This document shows positions 51,427-61,191 of a stretch of DNA of 64,000 nt, in pieces. Numbering within the stretch: the first letter of the stretch is position 1; each line of letters begins with the position of its first letter. Under the pieces are notes generated by a model. The model saw nothing but the letters and a program-made list of their open reading frames with translations, did no database searches and was not told the DNA's origin. Origin of the DNA: JACQFZ01 sp045810625 (lineage in GTDB: Bacteria > Pseudomonadota > Gammaproteobacteria > Acidiferrobacterales > Sulfurifustaceae); NCBI GenBank assembly GCA_045810625.1, contig JBJMVQ010000030.1, positions 100,628-164,627 of the forward strand, given 5' to 3'. The translations under genes were made by a program, and so were the position numbers.

Positions 51427-52248
51427 ATGCACCCGATGCTGAACACGGCGGTCAAAGCCGCCCGCCGCGCCGGCAATATCATTCTTCGCAACGCCGACCG
51501 CCTCGACCGCCTCACCGTCGAATCGAAGGGACACAACGACTACGTTACCGAAGTGGACCGTCTCGCCGAACGCGAAATTATCGATATCCTCCGACGCGCG
51601 TATCCGGATCATGCGATTCTCGCGGAGGAAAGCGGCGGCCAGCCGGGAGGCGATTACGGCTGGATCATCGATCCCCTCGATGGCACGACGAATTACGTGC
51701 ACGGCTATCCGCAATACGCCGTTTCGATCGCACTTCAATACAAGGGTCGCCTCGATCAGGCCGTGGTGTTCGATCCGCACCGTAATGAGCTCTTCACCGC
51801 GAGTCGCGGACAGGGAGCGCACCTGAACGACCGTCGCATTCGTGTCAGCCACACGCACGATTTCCGGAAAGCGCTGCTCGGCACCGGCTTTCCCTTCAAG
51901 TCGAGCGAGTATCTCGATCTCTGGGTCGACGTATTCCGCCGCTTTGCTCCCGAAACCAGCGGTGTGCGCCGCGCCGGTTCGGCGGCGCTCGATCTCGCAC
52001 ATGTCGCCTGCGGCCGCTTCGACGGTTTCTGGGAATTCGGCCTCAGCATCTGGGACATGGCCGCGGGGTGTTTGCTGATCGAAGAGGCCGGCGGTTTAGT
52101 GGGCGATCCGGCCGGAGGCCAGGATCATACGAGCAGCGGCATGCTCGTCGCCGGTAATCCGAAAGTTTTCGGTGAGATGTTACGCCACATCCGCGCCTGC
52201 CTGCCCGCGGATTGGAAGAACATGGGCGCGCGGGCCGAGAGCCGCTAA
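51427..52248 (+). CDS. suhB: Inositol-1-monophosphatase SuhB
   Basis: A 273-residue Mg-dependent phosphatase. The metal site is DPLDGTTNYVHGYP with EE in ILAEESGG, and the second motif is WDMAAGCLLIEEAGG. SuhB also works as a factor in rRNA transcription antitermination. It is divergent from trmJ (91 bases between starts), an arrangement also seen in E. coli. A TATACAAT in the gap is a possible -10 box. Its 3' end overlaps that of the convergent PilZ-like gene by 4 bases. Confidence 0.95.
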   Translation: MHPMLNTAVKAARRAGNIILRNADRLDRLTVESKGHNDYVTEVDRLAEREIIDILRRAYPDHAILAEESGGQPGGDYGWIIDPLDGTTNYVHGYPQYAVSIALQYKGRLDQAVVFDPHRNELFTASRGQGAHLNDRRIRVSHTHDFRKALLGTGFPFKSSEYLDLWVDVFRRFAPETSGVRRAGSAALDLAHVACGRFDGFWEFGLSIWDMAAGCLLIEEAGGLVGDPAGGQDHTSSGMLVAGNPKVFGEMLRHIRACLPADWKNMGARAESR

Positions 52249-53876
52249 CCGCGAGACAGCTCGTATACGAATTGCTCGAAGGCGGCGGTGCGTTCGAGCA
52301 ATCGCACTAGCTTGACGCGCCGCGTATCCGCCGTTTCTTCCATCAATTCAAATTCGTCACCCACTTGCGCGCTCGCGCTCTCGAGCACGAGCGCTGCTGG
52401 ATGATGCAGCGCTTCCACGTCCGGCAACCGCAATGCCGGCCGAGCTGATGCATCTTTCGAGCGCACGGCCACGGGAACGATCGCTGCGGCGAGGAGCTCG
52501 ACGCCGATTTCCAGACTGTTCGTTTCCGGGCTCTTGATCCAACGTATCACCGCCGGACGCCACCGACCGACATCGCCGATCTGCTGAATGCCGATCAGGT
52601 CGCCGACGCGCACGGGCACCGCGTCGCCGTGGCGCGCGAGCGACATACCCTGTGGGGCGACGTCGCGCAGGCGCCAGCGGCCGATCCGGCGGGCGCTCCT
52701 CGCGCGCGCGTGGTCGTCCGGAACGCTGCCGGCCGAACTGACGTCAGCATGATCCACACGCCGCGACGTCGCGTGCAGGAAGCGGCATGCATCCACATAA
52801 GCCGCAAAAGGACGCCGACCGTTCGCGAAATAATGCAGCGCATCGAGACCGATGCAAACGAGCACGTCGCTGCTGTGCTGCCGGCGCGCGTACCGGCGCC
52901 GCCCGACATCGCCCAGCGCACGTGTCAAGCGGCGCAGCAAGTCCGTGCCGACGTTGTCGAGACAGTCGACGCCAAGCTCGAGTCGCTCGACGGAAGCCCC
53001 CGCATCGGCGCGCGCGGCAAGACGTTGCACCGTGGCAAGCAAGTCGGCGGCGTGCAGTATCCGCGCGTGCTCGGCGAGCTCGGCGCTTTTCTTCGCGAGC
53101 GGAATCGGCGGCGCGTCCGACGAGAGGTCGACATAGAAACAACCCGTCGCCTCTTTGATCGGTGTCGGCGTCGACAGATGGGCCTGCGGCCCCCATTGCC
53201 GCAGCAGCGCGCGCATCGGCTGGACCGCGTTATGCGGGAATTGATACGGATTCGTGACGCCGAGCAACAGCGTCTGCACGTAGCGGGCGGTAATGCTGAC
53301 GGCACCCGCCTCGCCGGCGTCGGTCGCCTCAATCGCTGCCTCGGCGATACCCATCGATTCGGCCAAGCGATACAGCTCATGTATTTCGCGCCAAACGCCA
53401 ATTGGATACGGGAGATAAAGGAGATACGAAAGGAACAGAACTTCACCGAGATGAAACAGCCCGCGCTCGATGCAAAGCGCCGACCGGCGCTTGCGCCGTA
53501 AAAGCACGCGCGTCTGCCGCAGATCGTGCCAACAGCGCCGGTATCCGTGAGCCATCTCGATATGCAAGCGACGCAGCAGCTCCGCCGGCTCCCGTTTTTG
53601 GGGCGTCAACGGCGGTACGGAATGCGACAATTGCGGTTGGAGTGCAGTGCCGATGGCAGCGACCGCCGGCGCGTAAAGCGACAGCAGTTCGAGGCGCGCC
53701 GGCGCCTTAATGTCGATGCGATTGACGCGGAACAACGCCTGGTAGACCTCGCGCGCCGCTTCCGCGCTGTCGGCCATGGGCAACGCCGCGAGCCAGGCGC
53801 GCGCATAGTTGGCGTCGGTCTCGGCGACCCACCCTGATACTCGGCGAACGGGAACGGCAAGCATGCGACTGACCAC
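52245..53876 (-). CDS. Conserved hypothetical with C-terminal PilZ-like domain
   Basis: A 543-residue cytoplasmic protein I do not recognise by name. Residues 1-380 are helical and leucine-rich, without membrane segments. Residues of about 395-475 look like a PilZ beta-barrel: an RRIGR stretch, then DVAPQGMSL (compare the D/N-x-S-x-x-G c-di-GMP motif, with Ala for Ser), VGDLIGIQQ, WRPAVIRWIK and LEIGVELLA. The Arg pair is unusually close to the DxAxxG motif, so nucleotide binding is uncertain. The start may be GTG 53876 or ATG 53864. It is monocistronic and divergent from the nucleotidyltransferase. A role as a c-di-GMP effector connected to the polysaccharide genes nearby is inference. Confidence 0.55.
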   Translation of the reverse strand: MVSRMLAVPVRRVSGWVAETDANYARAWLAALPMADSAEAAREVYQALFRVNRIDIKAPARLELLSLYAPAVAAIGTALQPQLSHSVPPLTPQKREPAELLRRLHIEMAHGYRRCWHDLRQTRVLLRRKRRSALCIERGLFHLGEVLFLSYLLYLPYPIGVWREIHELYRLAESMGIAEAAIEATDAGEAGAVSITARYVQTLLLGVTNPYQFPHNAVQPMRALLRQWGPQAHLSTPTPIKEATGCFYVDLSSDAPPIPLAKKSAELAEHARILHAADLLATVQRLAARADAGASVERLELGVDCLDNVGTDLLRRLTRALGDVGRRRYARRQHSSDVLVCIGLDALHYFANGRRPFAAYVDACRFLHATSRRVDHADVSSAGSVPDDHARARSARRIGRWRLRDVAPQGMSLARHGDAVPVRVGDLIGIQQIGDVGRWRPAVIRWIKSPETNSLEIGVELLAAAIVPVAVRSKDASARPALRLPDVEALHHPAALVLESASAQVGDEFELMEETADTRRVKLVRLLERTAAFEQFVYELSRG

Positions 53877-54019
53877 GCGAGGCCAGGAACCTCCCTTGTT
53901 ATTTTCGACCGCGCTACGCGAAGCCTAGCATAGGCCACGCCGTTCGGCTGATGCCCGACCGGCGGCCGCGCGCGCATTCCTATATATAATGAGCGCCTGT
54001 ATCCGACTGCCTGCCTCCC

Positions 54020-54781
54020 ATGCCTCGCAACCCGCCCGCGCAAGTGATCGGCCTAATTCCGGCGGCGGGCTTGGCTCAACGACTTGGACGGCTTCCGTGT
54101 AGCAAAGAGATTCTCCCGGTCGGATTCACGAACGACGCCGCCGGGCCGCGCCCCCGCGTTGCGTGCGAGTGCCTGCTCGAACATTACGCCGCCGCCGGTA
54201 TCCGACGCGCGTTCGTACTGCTCCGGCCTGGGAAGTGGGATATTCCGGCGTACCTCGGCGGCGGAGCCCGGTTCGCAGTGGATCTCGCCTACCTCGTTGC
54301 TGAAAATTCAGCCAGCGTCTCCGAGACGCTAGATCGCGCCTACCCGTTCGTTCGCGATGCCCAGGTCGCGCTCGGCTTTCCTGACATCCTCTTCGACGCG
54401 AAAGACGCGTACGCACGGTTGCTTGCCGACCTCACCGACAGCGCTTGCGACGTCGTGCTCGGGCTGTTTCCGGCGGGTGTGCCGTCAACCATGGACATGG
54501 TTGAGATGGACGGAAATCGTGTGACGCGCGTTCTCGTCAAGCCGGCGGTCTCGGCGCTGGCCGAGACGTGGGGAATCGCCGTCTGGGCGCCCGCTTTCAC
54601 GGAATTCTTGCACGCATTTCTCGCCGCGCCGCGCGACGCCGACGCACCCGAGCTTCACATGGGCTACGTCATTCAAGCCGCGATCGAAAACCGTTTACGT
54701 GTCCGCGCCGTCCGCGCCTCCGACATGCCCTTTCTCGATATCGGATTGCCGGGGAATCTTGCGCGCCTGACACAGAGCTGA
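54020..54781 (+). CDS. Sugar-1-phosphate nucleotidyltransferase-like protein
   Basis: A 253-residue protein of the NTP_transferase family (glucose-1-phosphate thymidylyl- or uridylyltransferase type). The N-terminal IGLIPAAGLAQRLGRLPCSKEILPV is the nucleotide-binding signature (G-x-G-x-R-x-x-P-x-S-K variant with PCSKE). GFPDILFDAKDAY occupies the place of the LGDN-like metal site, here FPDI. It lacks the C-terminal left-handed helix of bifunctional enzymes. TATAAT at 53985-53990 could be its -10 box, but no -35 is evident. Its 3' end faces the Wzz gene, 31 bases away; supply of an activated sugar to that export system is inference. Confidence 0.75.
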   Translation: MPRNPPAQVIGLIPAAGLAQRLGRLPCSKEILPVGFTNDAAGPRPRVACECLLEHYAAAGIRRAFVLLRPGKWDIPAYLGGGARFAVDLAYLVAENSASVSETLDRAYPFVRDAQVALGFPDILFDAKDAYARLLADLTDSACDVVLGLFPAGVPSTMDMVEMDGNRVTRVLVKPAVSALAETWGIAVWAPAFTEFLHAFLAAPRDADAPELHMGYVIQAAIENRLRVRAVRASDMPFLDIGLPGNLARLTQS

Positions 54782-54812
54782 CCGCGTCCGACAATCGGGC
54801 CGCACTACCAAC

Positions 54813-55748
54813 TTACGCGAGCGGCCACTGCCGGCGCCATGCCTGCCGCAGCGACACAAAGACGATCGCGACGAACGTGCCGATCGCGAAACCCGCAACC
54901 ACGATAAGAAGCCGTCTCGGCCGCACGGGCCGCTCGGGCACGACCGCAGGATCGATGACACGGAACGCGTAGTCTTCGCGCGAATTCGCGACAGCGATCG
55001 ATTTCGTCTGCGCCTCGATCAGATGGTAAATCGATTGCTGGATCTCGACTGAGCTCGTGCGCGCCAACTGCTTCTGTAAATACAGGATGCTCTGTTGTGC
55101 TTCGTAAATCGCCTCGTTGCGCCGCCGCGCGTTCACCTCCCGCACCAGCTGATTGGCCCACGCGGCCGCAAGCGCAGGATCTTTCCATTCGATCGACAAC
55201 GAGACGAGCCCCGTGCGCCGGTCCACATTCACTGAGCGCACTTGCCTGTCGAACACCTCATACGCCTCCAGGTCGGTCGGCACTTCTGCGTCGCGCCAGC
55301 GTTTACGTTCGGCGTCCCACTTCTCCGCGAACAGCTGCGGCTTGAGGTTCTGCGCGCGAATGAAATCGCTCGCGAGCGAACGCGAGCGCAGCGTCGCGAT
55401 CGATTCCGCGGAACGATCCTTCATCCCGCCCATGTAGTCTTCGACCCGCGTACCGAAATCGCCGAGCTGACCCATCAGCATCGACAATCCTTCGCTTCGA
55501 TTCTGCGAGACCGGCGCGAGCAGCACTTCCGCGCGATAGAATCGCGGGGAGAGAAACGCGAACAGCAGCGCCGCGGCGGTCAGCGCCGTAGCGATCCCGA
55601 CCAGGACATGACGCTCGCGATACAGCAGCCGCGCGATCTCGAGCAAATTCATCGCGTCGAACGTGCGATACGCCGGGTACGGAACATCGCTCGGAAGCGG
55701 AAGGATGCCGCCTGGGGCGCGTGCTTGCGGAGCCTTGAGATCTGTCAT
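54813..55748 (-). CDS. Wzz-domain polysaccharide chain-length/co-polymerase protein
   Basis: A 311-residue inner-membrane protein with two membrane segments (about residues 43-62 and 278-298) flanking a periplasmic domain: the polysaccharide co-polymerase layout. The N-terminal Wzz region includes ARLLYRERHVLVGIATALTAA; the C-terminal PVVPERPVRPRRLL-like proline-rich segment (VVPERPVRPRRL) precedes the second helix. There is no cytoplasmic tyrosine-kinase domain. GGAGGT is 7 bases before the ATG. It is the last gene of the export operon, 17 bases after the SLBB exporter gene. Confidence 0.88.
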   Translation of the reverse strand: MTDLKAPQARAPGGILPLPSDVPYPAYRTFDAMNLLEIARLLYRERHVLVGIATALTAAALLFAFLSPRFYRAEVLLAPVSQNRSEGLSMLMGQLGDFGTRVEDYMGGMKDRSAESIATLRSRSLASDFIRAQNLKPQLFAEKWDAERKRWRDAEVPTDLEAYEVFDRQVRSVNVDRRTGLVSLSIEWKDPALAAAWANQLVREVNARRRNEAIYEAQQSILYLQKQLARTSSVEIQQSIYHLIEAQTKSIAVANSREDYAFRVIDPAVVPERPVRPRRLLIVVAGFAIGTFVAIVFVSLRQAWRRQWPLA

Positions 55749-55765
55749 GATTCAACCTCCAGCCG

Positions 55766-58516
55766 TCAAAGCACTCCGGTGACGTGCAGCGCCGCGGCGG
55801 TGACCGCCAGCTGATACAAGATCGTCGTGATGTCGGTGGCAAGCTTCAGGTTCCCGATCCGATCCACCTTCACCGGCACGATCACGGTATCGCCCGGGCT
55901 CATCGCCACGTCGCCGCTGAACCATCCCGTCGGCGGCGCCACGGAACCATCCGCGTGCACCACGTAAACCGCACGCTTGTTACCTCGCTCGGTGATGCCG
56001 CCGCTCCGGCGCACGTAGTCGTCGCGGGATTGGTTCTTTGCGTAGACGTGTGACGTCGGGTAGTAAACTTCGCCGATGACCGTGACTTCATCCGGACGCT
56101 GCGGGATTACGAGCTTGTCGCCCGGCTGCATGACGATGTCGTAATCGCCGCGCGACGCGACCACATCGTCCAGCTTGATGACCATGCGTCCGGTCGCGCG
56201 CGTCGCACGAAGCTGGCGCAGCAACGCTTCACCTTCGAGCACCGCCGTCTCCTTGTGCACGCCGACGTCCGGTCCGGCGGTCTTGACGACGAGCAAGTCG
56301 CGTTCCAGTTGCGACGACAGACGATCGATGTACTCCTGCTCGCGCTGGCGCACCGACTCGCGCAGGAAAATGGCGCCCGGCGCGTACGCCGACTCGCTGA
56401 GCCCGCCGGCGCGCGCGAGCACCTCGCTCAATCGCTCGCCGCGGCCGATCGGGTAACGTCCCGGAAAGCGCACTTCGCCGAGTATTTCGACGACGCCTTC
56501 CTCGTCCCATTGCGGCACGCGCCGAATGACGATCTGATCGTACGGTTGCAGGCGCAGATCGAGGTCGGTGCCGAGCCGCAGCACTTGGCGCGTCGGCCGC
56601 CGCGGCTGTCCGTCGGCCAGCACGTAACGGGTCAGCTCGGCTTCGAGCGTGTAGGCGCGCTCGTTCAAACCGCCGCCCGCGTCGATGAGATCGCGGACGG
56701 TCATTTCCGGCGACCACGGATAACGACCCGGATGATGCACCGCGCCGTCGAGCCCGACTTCGCGCGCCGGACGGTCGGGCGAGGCGCTGATGCGCGCCGT
56801 ATCGAGCAGCGGCTTGACGAGACTCGCGCGATCTTCGTGGACGCTGAAGACGCGCACCTCATCCTGCGCCAGCAGTGCCGGATCCTCCGCGCTCTTCGGC
56901 TGCTTCAGTGCGCGCGCCGGATTCGCTCCGAGCAATTCGAGCTGGCGGTCGTCGGTGCGCTCGCGCCGGATGAGGACATAATGAATGTCCGCTTCCGGCC
57001 GCAATCCGTCCAAAGAGGAGATCAAATCGGTCAGGCGCATGCCGTCGTGCCATTGATAATTGCCGGGACGCAACACCCAGCCCGTTAGCCGCACCGACTG
57101 CTCCACGCGATCCGGCGCGGCGAAGACGCGGAGCACGTCGCCGTTTTGCACGGCTGCCGTACGCGCCTCCGCGCGTGTGAGATCGACATTGACGACCGAG
57201 CGCACGCCGTGCGTGTCGATGCGATCGATGCGGCCCGCCTGCGGATATGCGTCCGGCAGCAGTCCGCCGGCCATGCGAACGAGATCGTCGACGTACTTCT
57301 CGCTTTTCAGCTCATAAAATGCGGGCCGCTGGACACGCCCACCGACACCGACGACCGATCCAACCGGCGGCACGAAGATCACGTCCCCGGGCAGAAGTGC
57401 GGCGTCGCCGCGCGCATCGCCGTTCAGGAGCAGATCGTAGAGATCGAAATGCACGACGGTCTTGCCCTCGCGCTTGAGCTGCACGTCTCGCAGCGATCCG
57501 CTCGGTTTGACGCCACCGCCCGCGAGCAAGGCATTGGTGAGCGTCGCGAAGCTGCTCACGACGTACGATCCCGGATGCTCGACCTCGCCCAACACGAACA
57601 CCCGGATCGAACGCAGACGTCCGAGCGTCACCGATGCGCGTGTGCCGAGCAACTGCCGCTCGACGCGTCGGTTCAGCTCACTTTGCAACTGCGTGAACTT
57701 CATCCCGGCGACGGCGATGGGGCCGATTTCCGGAAACAGCAACATGCCGTCGCGCGTAACGACGAGATCGTGCTCCGCGTTCTCCTTCCCGACCAGCTGC
57801 ACGAGGACATTGTCACCAGGCCCGATCACGTAGTCGGTCGGCACCGGAACGTCGAGCGCCGGTGCAAACCGCTTCGGCTTTCCGGCAAACACGTCGTAGC
57901 CGAATCGCTTCAGCTCGGGCTCGATCGGCAAGCGCTTGACGCGCACGCGTAACCCGCGCAACGCGCGCTCCGCCTCGATACGCTCGCCTGCCTCCGTTTC
58001 GTTCAAGCCCGCTAAAACGATACGGCCGATGTTGTTGAGCGTGAGCGCACCGAATTGATCCAGCACGTATACCGGGTCCGACGGCAGGAGCGCCTGCCGC
58101 AATCGTTCCTCCTCGCGCCGTCGCGTCAGTTGTGCCGCCTGTTCCTCCGCCGACGCAGGCAACTCGCTCTCCTTGTCGCGCTTCACGTCGCCTTCGCTTT
58201 CCTTGATCGGTTGAAAGCTGATGAGCAGCGTGTCGCCGGCCTGCAAACGCACAATGCGCTCCGACGTACGCTCCGCCTCCGTGCCGGGTGCGGGCTTCTC
58301 CTCGACGGCAGACGGGAGCGCATCCTCGTCTTGCGGTTTGGTCGCGCTGTCGTCGTCTTTCAGCGCCTTGCGCAGCAGGTCGCGCTGCGCGGGCGGAAGC
58401 TGCTTCAGCAGCTGCAGCTGCTCGGGAGTTATCAGCGGGAGCGGACCCGCGCCGAGCAGCGCGGAAGGACTAAACAGCACCGCGACAATCAGTAGCCGGC
58501 GATAGAGATCGCGCAT
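55766..58516 (-). CDS. SLBB-domain polysaccharide export protein
   Basis: A 916-residue secreted or outer-membrane exporter of the Wza/OPX type. After a signal peptide (RRLLIVAVLFSPSALLGAG) and a long charged helical region, a Poly_export domain begins near PTDYVIGPGDNVLVQLVG (about residues 228-245). It is followed by several SLBB ubiquitin-like domains (VRVFVLGEVEHPGSY-type segments such as FVLGEVEHPGSYVV, VGLDGAVHHPGRYPW, VEILGEVRFPGRYPIG, VTVIGEVYYPTSHVY). It is much longer than Wza (about 380) and resembles the large SLBB proteins of exopolysaccharide clusters. ATG 58516 has AGTAGG upstream; GTG 58519 is also possible. It follows yjbH by 88 bases. Confidence 0.88.
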   Translation of the reverse strand: MRDLYRRLLIVAVLFSPSALLGAGPLPLITPEQLQLLKQLPPAQRDLLRKALKDDDSATKPQDEDALPSAVEEKPAPGTEAERTSERIVRLQAGDTLLISFQPIKESEGDVKRDKESELPASAEEQAAQLTRRREEERLRQALLPSDPVYVLDQFGALTLNNIGRIVLAGLNETEAGERIEAERALRGLRVRVKRLPIEPELKRFGYDVFAGKPKRFAPALDVPVPTDYVIGPGDNVLVQLVGKENAEHDLVVTRDGMLLFPEIGPIAVAGMKFTQLQSELNRRVERQLLGTRASVTLGRLRSIRVFVLGEVEHPGSYVVSSFATLTNALLAGGGVKPSGSLRDVQLKREGKTVVHFDLYDLLLNGDARGDAALLPGDVIFVPPVGSVVGVGGRVQRPAFYELKSEKYVDDLVRMAGGLLPDAYPQAGRIDRIDTHGVRSVVNVDLTRAEARTAAVQNGDVLRVFAAPDRVEQSVRLTGWVLRPGNYQWHDGMRLTDLISSLDGLRPEADIHYVLIRRERTDDRQLELLGANPARALKQPKSAEDPALLAQDEVRVFSVHEDRASLVKPLLDTARISASPDRPAREVGLDGAVHHPGRYPWSPEMTVRDLIDAGGGLNERAYTLEAELTRYVLADGQPRRPTRQVLRLGTDLDLRLQPYDQIVIRRVPQWDEEGVVEILGEVRFPGRYPIGRGERLSEVLARAGGLSESAYAPGAIFLRESVRQREQEYIDRLSSQLERDLLVVKTAGPDVGVHKETAVLEGEALLRQLRATRATGRMVIKLDDVVASRGDYDIVMQPGDKLVIPQRPDEVTVIGEVYYPTSHVYAKNQSRDDYVRRSGGITERGNKRAVYVVHADGSVAPPTGWFSGDVAMSPGDTVIVPVKVDRIGNLKLATDITTILYQLAVTAAALHVTGVL

Positions 58517-58607
58517 CACCTACTCATTAGTTGTTGTCACGCGCAAGGCATTCGAGCCGATACTACCGGCGCTTGCTTCTCACTAACAATCAATGGGAAC
58601 AGGGGGA

Positions 58608-60740
58608 TTAGCGCGTGAAATCGATCAACGGATCGCGCTCGTCGCTGTCGAGCATCAGCGTGCGCTCCGTGATTCGGTACAGGTCACCGGGCGATATCAC
58701 CATCTGCCCGACGTCACGCGTATAGTCGGCGATACTCATGCTGGCGCGCTCTTTCGTATCGCGCGTGAGCAGCGGCGCGAGCGGTATCGATACCAAGAGA
58801 CCCTTGTCGTAATACGGATGCTCCGGAGTTCCGGGATTCGTGATGTCCTTCTCGTTGGTCCAGGTATACCAGCCGCCCACTTCGATGCCGGAACGAAAAC
58901 GTCGCTTCAATTCAAACCGCACGCCTTCATCCTTCGCGAGAAAACGGCCGACGCGAGCGGTGGCCGTGACGCCGTACGCCGGAAAACGATAGTGATACGA
59001 CGCGAGCGCCGTGACGACCGAGTAATCGCGGAAACCGAACGTCTCGCCCGGTGCGCGCTGGCGCAAACCGTCGATGGCCACATCGAGCGCCCAATCGCCG
59101 GCGGCCGGTAGATAGAGCATCTGAGCGCCGCCGCCCGCGAACATCTCCTCGTAATAGCCGGCCGACAGTCGGCCGTACAAACGCTCATCGAGCAGCGCGT
59201 ACCTGTTGAGTAGCAGCGCGCCGAGCCGCAGGCGGCCACCCTCACGCCAATAGTCCGCGATGTCGGAACGTACGTGCGGCAGCAAACTGTTGGAAGGCTG
59301 CCGAATATCGCTGACGTTCTCGAACAAAGTGAGCCGCGCTGCCCCGTTCAAGAACAGGCCGCGATCGAGCCGGCGGCTGTACGTGAGCGCGGAGAACGTG
59401 TCATAGCGCACCGGTGCGCCGGGGTCATTGAAGAAAATGCGAAGGTTGAACGGGTAGAAGTCGAAACCCTCGAACGGGTTGTCGCGGCGCCGGGCCGCGT
59501 AGAAGGCGTCATCGCCGGGCAATGAGACGATGTCATTGCCGACATCGAGCGGAAGCAAGACCTCGTCACGTAGTTGGCGCGCCGTATCGAGGGAGGCGAA
59601 CGTTATCTCGGTCTGCGCGTCGAGTTGAAGACGCTCCGCGTTACCCGCCAGGTACCGCGCGAGCACCGCGAGATCGCGAAACTCATACGTGAGCAACGGC
59701 TGCTCGTCGACGGTGTAAGTGATGCGCAATCGGGCCATATCGCGCGGGCCGAGGCGCAGCGCGGTGCGCGCCGCGCGCCCGACCGCACGCCCGATGCGCG
59801 AAATGCGCGCGTGCGTCAGCGCCAGCTCGAGTGTATCGCCGTGTAATCTTAGGCGAACGTCGCGGTAACCTTGCTCGTCGAGCGCGCGCGCGAGCGCTGC
59901 GCTGTACCGCGGGTCGTCGGCCCAGTCGCGCAACGACGCGCGCGGCGTGACTGCATCGTAGGACAGCGGCTCGTCGATCTTCGGCACGAACTCGCGCTGC
60001 ATGAGCGGCACCGCGAGATAAACGTTCGCTGCCCAGCCGTTATCCCGGCGCGCGAGCTGCGCACCCCACCACCCGGGGCCGTACTCCACCGCGTACGCGA
60101 GCCCGCCGTTTCGGCGGTCGGCGCCCGAGAGATCGGCGCGAAAATCGTGGCGATAGTCGTTCGCATCGTATTCGACCACGAAGCGCCACCCCGGCAGCGC
60201 CGAGGGTCGGTAACGAACGCCGCCGAAGGCGCCGTCGATGCGCCGGCGGCCGTAACCCGCCGTTACGTCGAAATCGCCGACGCGTTTGCTGACGGCGAGA
60301 TATTGCGCGTTGAAAAGTCGTGTCCCGAGATAATCCTGCGCGCCAACGGCGAGCGCGGGAAGCGACGTCGACTCCGGCAACAGGAGCAGTTTCGCGTCGA
60401 ACGCCTTGTCGCGGTAGTCGCCAAGCTCGGGCGCGTCCGGGAATCCGGGGACCCCGTCGATGCGGGTGTAGCGGCCGGAAACTTCGAGCCGCGAGAAGAA
60501 GCTCAGACTGCTCCAGACGCTCGAATAAGGATCGTCATCCAAGACACCGAAACGAAACAATCCGTCTTCGCCGATTCTTCCGTCCGGCATGTGGATGAGC
60601 CCGGTCTGTCCCGTCAGACTCGGCTCGGCGACGGACGCAGACAGGTACGCGAGCCCACTGGTCAATAGGATCGCGCGCGCACAACCAGCGATGAGACCAA
60701 ACCGTCGCGGTCTGGACGTTATAGTGTCGTCTGCACCCAA
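58608..60740 (-). CDS. yjbH: YjbH-family outer membrane polysaccharide export protein
   Basis: A 710-residue predicted outer-membrane beta-barrel protein of the YjbH family (GfcD in other species). After the signal region (AILLTSGLAYLSASVAEPS) comes the family hallmark TGLIHMPDGRIGEDGLFRFG, and many alternating beta strands with aromatic girdles fill the remainder (for example YDANDYRHDF, GWYTWTNEKDITN). YjbH/GfcD proteins are thought to form exit pores for secreted polysaccharide. The only available start is TTG 60740, with no good ribosome-binding site, so the exact N terminus is uncertain. The small Gly-rich protein gene lies 62 bases upstream, as yjbE lies upstream of yjbH in E. coli. Confidence 0.87.
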   Translation of the reverse strand: MGADDTITSRPRRFGLIAGCARAILLTSGLAYLSASVAEPSLTGQTGLIHMPDGRIGEDGLFRFGVLDDDPYSSVWSSLSFFSRLEVSGRYTRIDGVPGFPDAPELGDYRDKAFDAKLLLLPESTSLPALAVGAQDYLGTRLFNAQYLAVSKRVGDFDVTAGYGRRRIDGAFGGVRYRPSALPGWRFVVEYDANDYRHDFRADLSGADRRNGGLAYAVEYGPGWWGAQLARRDNGWAANVYLAVPLMQREFVPKIDEPLSYDAVTPRASLRDWADDPRYSAALARALDEQGYRDVRLRLHGDTLELALTHARISRIGRAVGRAARTALRLGPRDMARLRITYTVDEQPLLTYEFRDLAVLARYLAGNAERLQLDAQTEITFASLDTARQLRDEVLLPLDVGNDIVSLPGDDAFYAARRRDNPFEGFDFYPFNLRIFFNDPGAPVRYDTFSALTYSRRLDRGLFLNGAARLTLFENVSDIRQPSNSLLPHVRSDIADYWREGGRLRLGALLLNRYALLDERLYGRLSAGYYEEMFAGGGAQMLYLPAAGDWALDVAIDGLRQRAPGETFGFRDYSVVTALASYHYRFPAYGVTATARVGRFLAKDEGVRFELKRRFRSGIEVGGWYTWTNEKDITNPGTPEHPYYDKGLLVSIPLAPLLTRDTKERASMSIADYTRDVGQMVISPGDLYRITERTLMLDSDERDPLIDFTR

Positions 60741-60802
60741 GCAGCCGGTGCCATGCGATTTATAATTGTTGGGTCGCGGACGCCCGAGGGCGAACCGCTA
60801 TA

Positions 60803-61156
60803 TCAGCGTCCCGAGCTCGTGCTCGACGGCGCGGAGCTGCCTCCTCCTCCCCCGCCTCCGCCTCCGCCCAGCGCGGCGAGACCCAGCGCGACCGCGCCGC
60901 CGATCAAGATTTTGGTCGACAGCTCCATTCCCTTCGGGGCCTCCGCCTCGGTTGGCTGCTCCGGCGGCGGCTGCTCCTCGGGCGGCGCCGGCGGCGGCGG
61001 CGCTGGCTGTTTCTGCGGGGGTGGCGGCGGTACCGGTTGAGTCTGTTCCGGCTCGCCGATCGCGCGCGCGTACAACTCGGCCGACTGTAACAACGGAAAC
61101 ACCAGCGCTATCGCCAATGAAGCGCGTCGCATCCAACCTCGGCATCGTATGTTCAC
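60803..61156 (-). CDS. Small exported Pro/Gly-rich YjbE-like protein
   Basis: A 117-residue protein with a signal peptide (MRRASLAIALVFPLLQSAELYARA), a proline/glutamate-rich stretch with PPPPPP and PAPPPPAPPEE, a hydrophobic segment (TKILIGGAVALGLAAL) and then ten consecutive glycines and a Ser/Thr tail. I place the start at GTG 61156, which has GAGGAGGG immediately upstream; ATG 61132 is the alternative. The hydrophobic segment plus Gly/Ser/Thr tail and the position before yjbH recall YjbE of the E. coli yjbEFGH operon, but the proline-rich part is not in YjbE. The similarity is in composition and context only. Confidence 0.65.
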   Translation of the reverse strand: MNIRCRGWMRRASLAIALVFPLLQSAELYARAIGEPEQTQPVPPPPPQKQPAPPPPAPPEEQPPPEQPTEAEAPKGMELSTKILIGGAVALGLAALGGGGGGGGGGSSAPSSTSSGR

Positions 61157-61191
61157 GTTCCCTCCTCTGCGCCGCCCGGTTCGTGCGCCGC

